A stretch of 21,289 nucleotides of DNA from Crenothrix polyspora (GTDB taxonomy: Bacteria; Pseudomonadota; Gammaproteobacteria; Methylococcales; Methylomonadaceae). The first letter of the stretch is position 1. Each line of letters begins with the position of its first letter. The notes beneath the pieces were generated by a model. That model was not told the DNA's origin. It made no database searches and was given only the letters and a program-made list of their open reading frames with translations. The translations under genes were made by a program, and so were the position numbers. Below are positions 1-7,945 of this stretch, in pieces. Where the stretch lies: contig CAMDOP010000019.1 of assembly GCA_945903675.1 (NCBI GenBank), positions 1 to 21,289 on the forward strand, written 5' to 3'.

Positions 1-243
1 GTCGCGATAGCGATCTCATTATTTGTTTTTTTATAAATCGCTGAATAGCTGCGTAACATCAGTTAAATAAAAGCCAGAGCCAAGACAGCTTTTTTATCCA
101 AGAAACCAAGAAGTGCTACACTTTAAGCCACTCGATAATCCTGTACCATTTAAAAAAACTTATCATCCATTGTTGAAACTAGTTCGTAGTGCCTTGCCGT
201 TTCAGCTTAAATCCTAACACCTGACCAAGGAAATCAGTCTGCT

Positions 244-1203
244 ATGCAAAACACGCCCATAGTTTCCGTTATCATTCCAACCCATAATCGTCCAGAACTG
301 CTGCCAGAAGCCCTAGCAAGCATTGCTGGGCAAACCATGACTGATTGGCAAGTTATTATTGTCGATGATGGATCAAACCCAATCGTGAATGAGCAAGACA
401 TTAAAGCGCAGTTCGGCGATAAGTTTCAAGTCATTCGTCATGCCGATGCCCAGGGCGGCCCTACCGCCAAAAATACCGGAGTAAATGCAGCCACCGGCAA
501 ATATCTAGCCTTTCTAGATGATGATGATTTATTTGCCCCCTCTTATTTGGCAACGGCAATTGAGGCCCTTGAAGCCAATCCACAGATAAGTACCTTATTC
601 ATGAACGTCGAGTATTTTGGCACTAACGCCCAGTGGGCACAAACTAATGTTCCCAAGACGATGGAAAAAGTTTTAGATGACGCGCAAGGTATAAACAAGC
701 ATGACCATGTCATACAATTTGATACACATCTTTTCCCTGCCTTGCTTAAGCGAGTACCTATGCCTTTTCAACGCCCTGTCACTACGAGAGCACATTTTCA
801 CCAAGTGGGGCTATATCAAAAAGACTGTCTACTATGGGATTGTGACTGGGCGTTACGCGCAACACTCAATAATGTCTGTGGCCTGCTCAATGTCGGACTG
901 TATTTGCAACGAGTGGATGGACAAGGATACTCATCTTTACCCCGTCGCCGACTTGATCAAACCTTGTCGGGACTCACCATAAAAAAGCAATTACTGGCCA
1001 ATCCTCGTGCAAATTTTTATAAAACACTCATTAATGACGCGATTATAGAGGCAGGGCAGGACGTAGCATGGGAATATATAACGCAAGACAAAGGCCTGAA
1101 AGCCTTCACATTTTTACTCGGCACTTTGCGTTATGGCGTCACCAAGTTACAACTTAAATTTTTAGTACATGCGCTGTACAGTTGCATCCGAAAAAATAAT
1201 TAA
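244..1203 (+). CDS. Family 2 glycosyltransferase (GT-A fold)
   Basis: Probably transfers a sugar from a nucleotide-sugar donor to a surface glycan or lipid acceptor at the cytoplasmic face of the membrane; donor and acceptor cannot be read from the sequence. The 319-residue protein opens with the GT2 signature SVIIPTHNR (residues 8-16), then VDDGS (40-44), GGPTAKNTG (71-79) and the DXD-type metal and nucleotide-sugar site FLDDDD (90-95). These are the standard GT-A elements in the standard order. The C-terminal half (about 150-319) is less typical and ends in a hydrophobic and basic stretch, but I see no clear membrane helix. The start is ATG with AAGGAA about 12 bases upstream, a slightly long spacing. 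No other glycan gene is visible inside the window, so any polysaccharide locus would lie to the left. Family assignment is firm; specificity is unknown. Confidence 0.9.
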   Translation: MQNTPIVSVIIPTHNRPELLPEALASIAGQTMTDWQVIIVDDGSNPIVNEQDIKAQFGDKFQVIRHADAQGGPTAKNTGVNAATGKYLAFLDDDDLFAPSYLATAIEALEANPQISTLFMNVEYFGTNAQWAQTNVPKTMEKVLDDAQGINKHDHVIQFDTHLFPALLKRVPMPFQRPVTTRAHFHQVGLYQKDCLLWDCDWALRATLNNVCGLLNVGLYLQRVDGQGYSSLPRRRLDQTLSGLTIKKQLLANPRANFYKTLINDAIIEAGQDVAWEYITQDKGLKAFTFLLGTLRYGVTKLQLKFLVHALYSCIRKNN

Positions 1204-1296
1204 TAGCTTGTTATTTTTGTAGCTACTCCAAGACTCACTGCGCGTAATTTGTGAGCTAACGAAGTTATCGTTAAGCCAATATTGAGGCATGATTTA

Positions 1297-1323
1297 TTGG
1301 GTTGCGAAAAACACGCAACCCAA
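1297..1323. repeat. Perfect 10-bp stem-loop (TTGGGTTGCG / CGCAACCCAA), possible bidirectional terminator
   Basis: TTGGGTTGCG (1297-1306) and CGCAACCCAA (1314-1323) form a perfect 10-bp stem with a 7-base loop. It lies between the convergent glycosyltransferase and coiled-coil genes, 11 bases past the latter's stop. There is no long T-run on either side, so intrinsic termination is not certain. The right edge (CCCAACCTA) matches the end of the larger inverted repeat at 21008-21091, so it may belong to the same dispersed repeat family. A second small stem, TAACGA/TCGTTA (1257-1262 and 1268-1273), lies just upstream. Confidence 0.6.
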
Positions 1324-1334
1324 CCTATGCGCCA

Positions 1335-2066
1335 TTATTTATTTGAAGAATCTACATTTTTACTCGATTTTTGATGCAGATAATATTTCCAAACTAAGAA
1401 GACACCTAACAACGTTAAGATAATCAAGAAAATCACCACTAAGAATTTATATAAACCTTCATGACCTGTTCCTGACAAATTAGCTTCTATACCATTGCCA
1501 ACAGCACGTTCAGCATCAGCGCCTGATTGCACTACATCAATATCAGCGGCCTCTTTTTTTCTCGCTAGCGCTGTTTCTGCCTCGATGCTTTTAGCTCTAT
1601 CTAAAGCGATTGCCATTTCTAAATCTACTTTTGCTTTTAAGCGCTGCGTTTCTAAGGCTTCTTGCTGTATTTTTAATTCAGATTGCTGCTTTAAAAACTC
1701 ACGCTCTTCATCTTCTTGAACCTGAGTTCTAGCCTTATCTTTCAACCTTTCTTCATTAGCTACTTTTACTCTAGCATCGGCCTTATCTTGAGCAATCTTA
1801 GCACTGATTTCTGCGGCTCTATTTGCAGTCGCTCGTTCTTGCATGACTCTTTTTTCTTGCTCGGCAGCTCTTTGCTGATCAGCTTTAAGCTGTGCCTGTT
1901 TAAGGTCATTTTGCTGTCTAGCATAGTCCGCTTTTACTTTAGCTAAATCTCTGGCAGCCGCATCGTTTTGTTGTTCTACAGCTTCAAAAGCATTAATTTG
2001 ATTGGTTAATGGATCCGCATGGGCAGTGCAGCAAAAAAATACGAATAGCCAAACTATTTTGTTCAT
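1335..2066 (-). CDS. Secreted coiled-coil protein with C-terminal membrane anchor
   Basis: I do not recognise the family with certainty. The 243-residue protein has a signal peptide (about 1-17, ending THA before DPL). A long, very charged, Gln/Ala/Lys/Glu-rich coiled coil covers about 25-178. A small Gly/Ser linker follows (about 190-205), then one strong transmembrane helix (about 207-227) and a basic C-terminal tail. This predicts a periplasmic coiled coil anchored in the inner membrane by its C-terminus. The ATG follows the upstream lipoprotein stop directly (TAA-ATG), and GGAG sits 6 bases before it, so the two genes form a translationally linked operon. The pairing suggests a role in the envelope, perhaps linking inner and outer membranes, but that is inference. 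No catalytic motif is visible. Confidence 0.75.
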   Translation of the reverse strand: MNKIVWLFVFFCCTAHADPLTNQINAFEAVEQQNDAAARDLAKVKADYARQQNDLKQAQLKADQQRAAEQEKRVMQERATANRAAEISAKIAQDKADARVKVANEERLKDKARTQVQEDEEREFLKQQSELKIQQEALETQRLKAKVDLEMAIALDRAKSIEAETALARKKEAADIDVVQSGADAERAVGNGIEANLSGTGHEGLYKFLVVIFLIILTLLGVFLVWKYYLHQKSSKNVDSSNK

Positions 2067-2564
2067 TTATTTCTCCACAGGGCAACTAGCATTTGGTTGA
2101 ATGCGTGTTTCAGTAGGAGATGTCGAAATAATAATAGCGGCTCCTATTTGATACTCGCAAGCTTTACCTACCTGCGCAGACGTAAACATTTTGCCATTTT
2201 CTGAGTAGGCAATGGATACGCCTTCAACTAATATCTTATCAGAAACCATTGAGCCTGCTGCCGCACCTACAGCACCACCAGCAATGGTTGTGCCAGTAGT
2301 ACCAAGACCACCCAAGCCACCAAAGCCACCACCCAAGCCACCTGCTAACGCACCTAAAATTGCACCACCGACTTGAGCTTGCTTTTTTTGTTCTGAATTA
2401 TCAACTTCAATTTTAGCAGGTAATATAGTAATGATTTTTATTGATCGTGCCGCTTGAGCGGTATTAACTTGACCGGCTCTATAAACATTTGATTGTAAAT
2501 TTGCGCCTGTTGCTGCGCATCCACTTAAAATGCTTACCACTGCTAATAATGCTATTTTGTTCAT
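2067..2564 (-). CDS. Glycine-zipper outer-membrane lipoprotein
   Basis: The 165-residue protein begins with a lipoprotein signal peptide ending in the lipobox LSGC, so Cys16 would be lipidated. Residue 17 is Ala, not Asp, which by the usual rule favours sorting to the outer membrane. A glycine-rich segment (about 66-108) combines GG-LGGG-GG repeats with alternating Gly/Ala spacing typical of glycine-zipper membrane segments, as in SlyB/Pcp-like lipoproteins. A small C-terminal domain contains two Cys residues that could form a disulfide. AAAAGG lies about 9 bases before the ATG, and a good promoter is at 2617-2645. It is the first gene of an operon with the coiled-coil anchor protein. The precise function is unknown; SlyB-like membership is inferred from architecture only. 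Confidence 0.75.
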   Translation of the reverse strand: MNKIALLAVVSILSGCAATGANLQSNVYRAGQVNTAQAARSIKIITILPAKIEVDNSEQKKQAQVGGAILGALAGGLGGGFGGLGGLGTTGTTIAGGAVGAAAGSMVSDKILVEGVSIAYSENGKMFTSAQVGKACEYQIGAAIIISTSPTETRIQPNASCPVEK

Positions 2565-2616
2565 TCTATTATGCCTTTTGTTATTAAAAGTTTTAAGTTA
2601 CCGTGTAAAGACAAAA

Positions 2617-2645
2617 TTTATATCAATCCCTTATACAAATGGCAA
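2617..2645 (-). promoter_or_regulatory. Predicted sigma70 promoter for the lipoprotein/coiled-coil operon
   Basis: On the minus strand, TTGCCA (2640-2645) and TATAAA (2617-2622) are separated by exactly 17 bases. Transcription would begin near 2610 and give a leader of about 45 nt before the ATG at 2564. The IS element lies about 100 bp upstream and leaves this promoter intact. Confidence 0.6.
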
Positions 2646-2747
2646 GAATTATTAATGTATATGTCCAAGACGACTAAAATGCGAGGCTTTATACTGCTTG
2701 CTAGGCTCATATTGTAAATCAGAATAACTTAAGATAAAGATTACGCA

Positions 2748-2755
2748 TAAATTAA
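2748..2755. repeat. Target-site duplication, left copy (TAAATTAA)
   Basis: TAAATTAA directly abuts the left end of the IS and is identical to 3813-3820 at the right end. Eight bases is the duplication length expected for IS1595-family elements. Confidence 0.92.
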
Positions 2756-2757
2756 GG

Positions 2758-3729
2758 CTATGTTTGCATTAATAGTTGAAAAGAACCAAGACTTCCCATA
2801 GCCGCTTGCAGAATTACACTGGGCGTAATTTGCTGTCCCCATCGCTCTATTCCGCGTCGCCAACCCAGATAGTTGTTAAGATATTTGGTGGCCACACCAT
2901 GGAACCGCATCATCCAGTTTTTAAGGCGACTATCATAGGCATTTACGTTCTGGATATGGTAAACACCTGCCAGTACACGAATCCCTGCCGATTGATTCAA
3001 AGCACGGTGAGCAATACCCGAAAGACGCGCAGCGCCTCTCAGGCTCGCGCATCCATCAGTGCATAAAACAGCATCCGATGCGATGACTTGAGCAATAATG
3101 GGAGCCTCTTCGACTTGAGTAGCGGCTGTCAGCTTAAAGTCGGTAGTGGCGCCATGACGATCACGAATCACCAATACCGGCACTTGATTGTCGCCTGTTC
3201 CACGTTGATGGCTGGCATGCCCTCGACGATGAGGAGGTCTTGGCATTTGCCGTGAGCCTTTGAATGACTGAGCAAAATAAGTCTCATCCGCTTCGACAAT
3301 ACCTGTCAACCCTGTCGGCTTCAGATCTGCCATATTGGTGAGAAAGCGATGCCGCCAGCGGAAGCTCGTGGTTTTATCCACTCGGCAACGTTCAGCAGCT
3401 TTTCGAACTGTAAGCCCTTCTATTAATGATTGGTTATAATCTAACCAACGTTCTTTATGTCGTAATCGCGCAAGTGGAGTGCCTGTTAAGACATTAAAAC
3501 ATTTTCGACAATCTAGGCACCGGAATCGCTGCAATCCTGATTGGCTGCCCCAACGACCCAAGCGCTCACTCTGGCAATGTGGACATGTGTGACAGTTGTT
3601 TTTCTCAAGCTCTTCGATTATTGCATTATGTGAGTTCACAGCATTCAGCTGACTAATGGCGACTTTTCGTTGATGTCGAGTCAGTAGTTCCATATTTCGT
3701 AACCACTCGCGATAGGCCTCTTTATTCAT
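2758..3729 (-). CDS. IS1595-family transposase
   Basis: The 323-residue transposase catalyses movement of the surrounding element. It has an N-terminal zinc ribbon (CPHC at 49-52, CLDC at 71-74), a helix-turn-helix-like segment (about 105-130, LTVRKAAERCRVDKTT), and the ISXO2-like catalytic domain. In that domain I place the acidic residues at D148 (VEADE) and D225 (CTDG), followed by the family-typical HIQNVNAY...K block (258-270), where Asn replaces the third acidic residue. That DDN(K) arrangement and the zinc ribbon are typical of the family. The reading frame is intact and full length. The start is supported by the strong Shine-Dalgarno AAGGAGGG (3737-3744), 7 bases before the ATG. The stop codon lies in the left terminal repeat. 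Confidence 0.95.
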   Translation of the reverse strand: MNKEAYREWLRNMELLTRHQRKVAISQLNAVNSHNAIIEELEKNNCHTCPHCQSERLGRWGSQSGLQRFRCLDCRKCFNVLTGTPLARLRHKERWLDYNQSLIEGLTVRKAAERCRVDKTTSFRWRHRFLTNMADLKPTGLTGIVEADETYFAQSFKGSRQMPRPPHRRGHASHQRGTGDNQVPVLVIRDRHGATTDFKLTAATQVEEAPIIAQVIASDAVLCTDGCASLRGAARLSGIAHRALNQSAGIRVLAGVYHIQNVNAYDSRLKNWMMRFHGVATKYLNNYLGWRRGIERWGQQITPSVILQAAMGSLGSFQLLMQT

Positions 3730-3747
3730 AATGCTACCCTCCTTACT

Positions 3748-3776
3748 TAACTAAACCGTTTGATCAGGAATAGCAA
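3748..3776 (-). promoter_or_regulatory. Predicted transposase promoter
   Basis: Minus-strand TTGCTA (3771-3776), a 17-base spacer and TAGTTA (3748-3753) lie just inside the right end of the IS. They are followed by the strong ribosome site of the transposase. The match to consensus is moderate. Confidence 0.4.
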
Positions 3777-3812
3777 AAAAGTTCAAATTCAACTATTAAT
3801 GCAAACATAGCC

Positions 3813-3820
3813 TAAATTAA
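3813..3820. repeat. Target-site duplication, right copy (TAAATTAA)
   Basis: Identical to 2748-2755 and directly adjacent to the right terminal repeat of the IS. Confidence 0.92.
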
Positions 3821-4400
3821 ACACCGTCCCGAAGGTCGCAAGTAAAGTGGCAGCTCTTTTTAGTAAGCGCCTGCACTGTGGGAGGACTATGGCGCATGTC
3901 ATAGCAGTGCTACCGAACGTTTTTACCAACTCCCTAAGACCTGTAGTGAAAGAAAAACTTATATTTATTTTTACTCAGCTTTATTACCTTAAGGCAGAAT
4001 TGTTTAGGAAGACTACCCTAGCTCATAACATTACTAGTCCACAGCTCATGGAAAAGTTTAAAAGACCGGCTCTTTAGCTTATAACTTTTGCCAATTTACC
4101 TAAAATATGCGAGTCTATGCTTAAATTAATCGGCATCGATGCTAGAACACCACCTACTATTATTGCCAATATTTTGTTGACAGCTATCGCCAAAGAGGCG
4201 TATTTTATACGCTAGATTACATGATCTATAAACAGCACTAATCTTTTAAAAACACTCAGCAATAGAGCGCTAACCACGGGCATCGATGCTGCAGACTCGT
4301 GCGCTATGCTGAGATATTTACCCTTATGCCATCAGGCATTGAGTAAAGTGTCAAGAGTTGATATGACGCGAGCAGGTACTTACCCTCTAATAAGTGAATA
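3821..4400. other. Gene-poor intergenic stretch with palindromes
   Basis: No convincing gene. A 76-codon open frame at 3847-4077 has no ribosome site, and its composition does not look like a protein of these neighbours. A short frame at 4117-4215 (32 residues, MLKLIGIDARTPPTIIAN...) looks more protein-like and could be a gene remnant, but is too short to assign. Two copies of GGCATCGATGCT, containing the palindrome GCATCGATGC, lie at 4132-4143 and 4279-4290. The second sits in the loop of a larger imperfect stem (4255-4270 with 4301-4313). Confidence 0.5.
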
Positions 4401-4733
4401 ATGAAAAAAATAATACCTCTATTAGTGTTAATGATGTTTTCTGAATGTTCATATGCTGTTTTTTATACAGGAAATGAATTAGAAGACAAAAAAATAGAAG
4501 ATAGTAAAAATAGCCGTCAATTAGATGCTGGTTTTTATGCTGGATATGTAGCTGGAGTAGCCGAAGTAACGAGACTGAAAGATAATGTTTCTTGGTGTGA
4601 AGATTCAGCTACCGTAGCCCAATTAGTAAAAGTTGTAAGCAGATACCTCACTAATACCCCTGAAAAACTACATTTACCAGCCAACTCCCTGATTGCAGAC
4701 GCTCTAAAAAGTGCCTTTCCTTGTAAGAAGTAA
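4401..4733 (+). CDS. Secreted Rap1a/Tai-family protein
   Basis: The 110-residue protein has a signal peptide ending SYA (about residue 19), so it acts in the periplasm. The mature part matches the Rap1a/Tai pattern as I know it. It has a G-Y/F-x-x-GYVAGV helix (about 45-54), a Cys after a Trp (WCE), then TVAQLVKVVSRYL and the block NTPEKLHLPANSLIADAL, ending in FPC. The two Cys residues probably form a disulfide. Named members protect Serratia from type VI amidase effectors, but many homologues are found without any effector gene, as here. A role as an immunity protein is therefore not shown; general envelope function is possible. There is no strong ribosome site. It converges with the permease gene, 39 bases away. 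Confidence 0.75.
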   Translation: MKKIIPLLVLMMFSECSYAVFYTGNELEDKKIEDSKNSRQLDAGFYAGYVAGVAEVTRLKDNVSWCEDSATVAQLVKVVSRYLTNTPEKLHLPANSLIADALKSAFPCKK

Positions 4734-4772
4734 ATCAATAGCGTGCAGCGCATTACGCCGCATGAGCTCAAG

Positions 4773-7256
4773 CTACAACGCCCTTAAAACCTGTAAAGGC
4801 GGTTTATTCAGCACCTGCCTTACACCCCAACAACCGACTACACTAATCAATAGCGCATTAGTCAAAGGCACCAACAACCACAAATAAAAGCTGGGATGAT
4901 AGCTAATATGCAGCACTTGGGTATATAAAGCTAAGAGCATGAGCTCACTCATCACCATAGCCATCACACCAGAAATCAAGCCTAGCGCGCTAAATTCAAT
5001 AAACTGCGCAGTTCTTAATAAGCGACGACTGGCTCCCAATGTGCGCATCAGGGCGCCTTCATAAATACGTTGATCCAGCGTTGCATAAACAGCAGCCAAT
5101 AACACGATAAAGCCCGCCATTAAGGCGAAGTACAGTAAGAAATTAATCGCCTGTGTTAATTGCGTTAACAAGGTTTTAAATTGCTGCAAGATTAAATCAA
5201 CTTCTAATACCGTCGTGCTGGGAAATTTTTTTACTAAGGCATTTAATAACTCTTTCTGGTTTTCTGCTAAGTAAAAACTAGTGATAAAAGTACTGGGAAA
5301 AGCCTCCAAAGTCCCTGGTGAAAAAACCATATAAAAGTTAGGCTTCATGGTATCCCAGCGCAAGCTACGAATATTAGCCACTGTAGCGTTAAACTGCTGA
5401 CTACCTACAGTAAAGGTTAAGCTATCACCCACCTTTATGCTTAAACTCTGGGCTAACTTTTGTTCAACTGAGACTTGTCCTGGCCGTGGCTCCGTCCACC
5501 ACGTGCCTGCTTGCAAGTTATTATCATTAGGAAGATCTGCTGCCCAAGTCAGGCTTAATTCTCTACGAATAGCATTGTCACCCTGACTATCTTTACTGAC
5601 TTGTTTTTGCACGGCAATTTGATTGACGGCTGTCAAACGACCTCTCACTACCGGATAAAACTCACTGCCCTTAATGTGCTGTTGCTTGAGCTCTTCTTTG
5701 AAATCTTGCACTTGATGAGGGAAAATATTCAAGGCGAAATGATTAGGCGCATCTTTAGGTAATTGCTGTTGCCAGTCATTGATTATGTCGTTACGAACAT
5801 TAAAGCTAAGCAACATCGCCACCAAGGTAATACTAAAGGCCAGAATTTGACTAATACTAGCGCGATTATTTCTTAACAAACCTTGCAGACCTAATCGCCA
5901 TAATAAAGACAGGCCGTCTAGGCGTTTATGAATTAACTTCAAGAAGCCCATAATTAGCAAGCCCAGCAACATTATGGTGATTAAACCTACGCCTAAAATG
6001 CTGGCTGTCATTTTTAGATCATCCGTATACTTCCAAATTAATAGACTAATAAGACCGATGGCTAAACCATAAACCAGCCATACTTTAGGCTGCCCTGGCT
6101 CCAGTTCGCGGCGCAACACTCGCAAGGCTGAAACGTGCTTAAGCCTTAATAAAGGCGGCAGAGCGAAGCCAAATAACACCACCATGCCAATGACAAAACC
6201 GAAAAACAGCGAAGCTAAGCCAGGCGGCGCAATAGGCTGCGGCAAGAGTTCGCGTAAGATATAAAATAAACCGACTTGGGCGCAATAACCTAAAACAGTA
6301 CCCATGGCGCTTGCGAGCAAACCTAAGACCATAAACTGGCTGCTGTATAGCCAGAGTATCTCTCGTTGCTTTAGACCTAAGCAACGCAATAAGGCGGTCG
6401 CATTAAAGTGTCGCTCCGTATAACGAGTCGTTGCCATGGCTATCGCAACACCGGCAATCAAAATAACCAAAATACTGGATAAGCCTAAATAACGTTCGGC
6501 TCGGTTAAGTGCCGAACTGAGCTCAGGGCGATTATCGTGACTATCCATAAAGCGCTGCGAAGGATTCAACTGTGGCTTAAGCCAATTTTTAAACGCCACT
6601 AAAGCATTAGTATCACCGACAAACTGAAAATAATAGTGCACTTGACTGCCCGGCTGTATAACGCCAGTTGCCAGCAAATCTAAGTCATTAATCATGACTC
6701 GTGGTGAAAAGCTATAAAAGTCACCTTTCTTGTCGGGCTCGTAAGTAATGATTTTAGTCACTAACAAGGGCTTTTCTCCCACGGTTAAGGTATCCCCCAG
6801 CTTTATTTTAAGCGCTGACAACAGTCGCTTTTCTAACCAAGCAGTACCTGGTTCTGGGCCATGATGAACTATCGTTTCAGCGTTCACATCCCCCTCGCTA
6901 GTTTTTAAAAAACCACGTAAAGGATAAGCGTCGCTAATCGCCTTGATACTGGCCAGTAGCAATTCATCATGTTCAATCAAGACACTGGGGAATTCTGCGG
7001 TACTAGCCGTTTTTAAATTAAGTAGCTTAGCTTGCTCCAACCATTCTTGTGCCATTAATTCAGGGCTAGCGATCACCAAATCAGCCCCTAAAAATTCAGC
7101 GGCTTGATGGTCCATAGTGCGTTGCAAGCGTTCAGAAAATAAAGCTATCGCTGTAGAACTGCTGACAGCAATGATTAATGCCAAGATCAATAGCGTCAAT
7201 TCACCCGAACGACTATCACGCCAGAGTAAACGTAAGGCCAAATTAAAACGACTCAT
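4773..7256 (-). CDS. FtsX-like ABC transporter permease (YbbP type)
   Basis: Membrane subunit of a type VII (MacB/LolCDE-like) ABC transporter, expected to move or extract a hydrophobic or envelope substrate rather than import nutrients. The substrate is unknown. The protein has about 827 residues, close to E. coli YbbP. An N-terminal helix (about 20-42) is followed by a large periplasmic domain. FtsX-type helix groups lie in the middle (from about residue 255, LSSILVILIAGVAIAMATT) and at the C-terminus (FALMAGFIVLLAAVYATL onwards), with extra helices between them, roughly ten in all. I chose the ATG at 7256 because it overlaps the ATPase stop as ATGA, a classic coupled arrangement. An ATG at 7295 would add 13 residues but overlap the ATPase by 43 bases. 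Same operon as the ATPase. Confidence 0.9.
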   Translation of the reverse strand: MSRFNLALRLLWRDSRSGELTLLILALIIAVSSSTAIALFSERLQRTMDHQAAEFLGADLVIASPELMAQEWLEQAKLLNLKTASTAEFPSVLIEHDELLLASIKAISDAYPLRGFLKTSEGDVNAETIVHHGPEPGTAWLEKRLLSALKIKLGDTLTVGEKPLLVTKIITYEPDKKGDFYSFSPRVMINDLDLLATGVIQPGSQVHYYFQFVGDTNALVAFKNWLKPQLNPSQRFMDSHDNRPELSSALNRAERYLGLSSILVILIAGVAIAMATTRYTERHFNATALLRCLGLKQREILWLYSSQFMVLGLLASAMGTVLGYCAQVGLFYILRELLPQPIAPPGLASLFFGFVIGMVVLFGFALPPLLRLKHVSALRVLRRELEPGQPKVWLVYGLAIGLISLLIWKYTDDLKMTASILGVGLITIMLLGLLIMGFLKLIHKRLDGLSLLWRLGLQGLLRNNRASISQILAFSITLVAMLLSFNVRNDIINDWQQQLPKDAPNHFALNIFPHQVQDFKEELKQQHIKGSEFYPVVRGRLTAVNQIAVQKQVSKDSQGDNAIRRELSLTWAADLPNDNNLQAGTWWTEPRPGQVSVEQKLAQSLSIKVGDSLTFTVGSQQFNATVANIRSLRWDTMKPNFYMVFSPGTLEAFPSTFITSFYLAENQKELLNALVKKFPSTTVLEVDLILQQFKTLLTQLTQAINFLLYFALMAGFIVLLAAVYATLDQRIYEGALMRTLGASRRLLRTAQFIEFSALGLISGVMAMVMSELMLLALYTQVLHISYHPSFYLWLLVPLTNALLISVVGCWGVRQVLNKPPLQVLRAL

Positions 7257-7945
7257 ACCAAACAGCCTGCTTCTAGTTGAAGGGTGCGCTGACATCTTGC
7301 CGCTAAGGCGTGGTCATGAGTAACTAAAATTAAGGTGGTTTTATTTTCCTGATTCAATTCAAACAATAATTCAATAATAGTCGCGCCGGTTTTACTGTCT
7401 AAGTTACCCGTAGGTTCATCTGCAAACAAAATAGCGGGGCGAGTCACAAAAGCTCTGGCCAGAGCCACCCGTTGCTGCTCACCGCCTGACAATTGTTTAG
7501 GGGTATGTGATAAACGTTGCGCTAAGCCAACTCGATGCAGTAATGCTGTTGCGGCAGCTTTTGCTGTCTTATCGCCCCTTAATTCTAAAGGCAGCATGAC
7601 GTTCTCTAGCGCAGTCAGTCCAGGTAATAACTGAAAAGACTGAAATACAAAGCCTATCAACTCATTACGCAGCTGTGCCCTACCATCTTCATCCATCTTG
7701 GTTATGGCTTTCCCATTGAGATGAATCGTGCCAGAACTAGGTATATCTAAGCCCGCCAGCAGACTTATTAAGGTAGATTTACCCGAACCAGACTCACCAA
7801 CAATAGCAATACTTTCACCAGATTTGATTATCAAGTCTATCGATGACAAGATATGCAACAATCCTTCAGAACTTAGCACCGATTTACCTAGGCTTTCTGT
7901 TACTATAACGTTGTTTGTTACTTGATTAATTTGAGTTTTCATCAT
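7253..7945 (-). CDS. ABC transporter ATPase (YbbA/LolD type)
   Basis: ATP-hydrolysing subunit that powers the FtsX-like permease encoded directly downstream. All motifs are canonical: Walker A GESGSGKST, a Q-loop in the segment GFVFQSFQLLPGLTALENV, signature LSGGEQQRVALARA, Walker B ILFADE followed by the D-loop TGNLD, and the switch His in LVTHDH. This is the MacB/LolD/YbbA subfamily. Two adjacent ATGs (7945 and 7942) give 230 or 229 residues, matching the family length near 228. An upstream ATG at 8032 would run about 90 bases into tesA and add a tail with no family character. The start codon touches the divergent tesA start, so its promoter must lie inside tesA. Confidence 0.92.
   Translation of the reverse strand: MMKTQINQVTNNVIVTESLGKSVLSSEGLLHILSSIDLIIKSGESIAIVGESGSGKSTLISLLAGLDIPSSGTIHLNGKAITKMDEDGRAQLRNELIGFVFQSFQLLPGLTALENVMLPLELRGDKTAKAAATALLHRVGLAQRLSHTPKQLSGGEQQRVALARAFVTRPAILFADEPTGNLDSKTGATIIELLFELNQENKTTLILVTHDHALAARCQRTLQLEAGCLV

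Larger units (their letters stand above)
2756..3812 (-). mobile_element. Complete IS1595-family insertion sequence (1057 bp)
   Basis: The element is bounded by perfect 25-bp terminal inverted repeats: GGCTATGTTTGCATTAATAG... at 2756-2780, and its exact complement at 3788-3812. It is flanked by an 8-bp direct duplication, TAAATTAA. It carries one intact transposase on the minus strand, whose stop codon lies inside the left repeat. The perfect ends, perfect duplication and intact transposase indicate a recent and probably active copy. It inserted into an AT-rich intergenic region, and removing it and one duplication copy restores a continuous intergenic sequence. Confidence 0.95.

Noticed and set aside
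2290..2350. Repetitive GCC/ACC-rich tract
   Set aside because: It is simply the glycine-rich segment of the lipoprotein read on the other strand, not a DNA repeat element.
2581..2609. TTTACA-17-TAATAA promoter-like pair before the lipoprotein
   Set aside because: It would start transcription inside the ribosome site; the pair at 2617-2645 gives a workable leader.
3847..4077. 76-codon open frame after the IS element
   Set aside because: No ribosome site, no recognisable domain, unusual composition, and it lies in a gene-poor intergenic region.
4358..4386. TTGATA-17-TACCCT promoter before the Rap1a-like gene
   Set aside because: The -10 is poor and the leader would be under 10 nt; too weak to annotate.
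7257..7295. Upstream ATG for the permease
   Set aside because: The ATG at 7256 overlaps the ATPase stop as ATGA and gives the usual N-terminus; the longer form would overlap by 43 bases.
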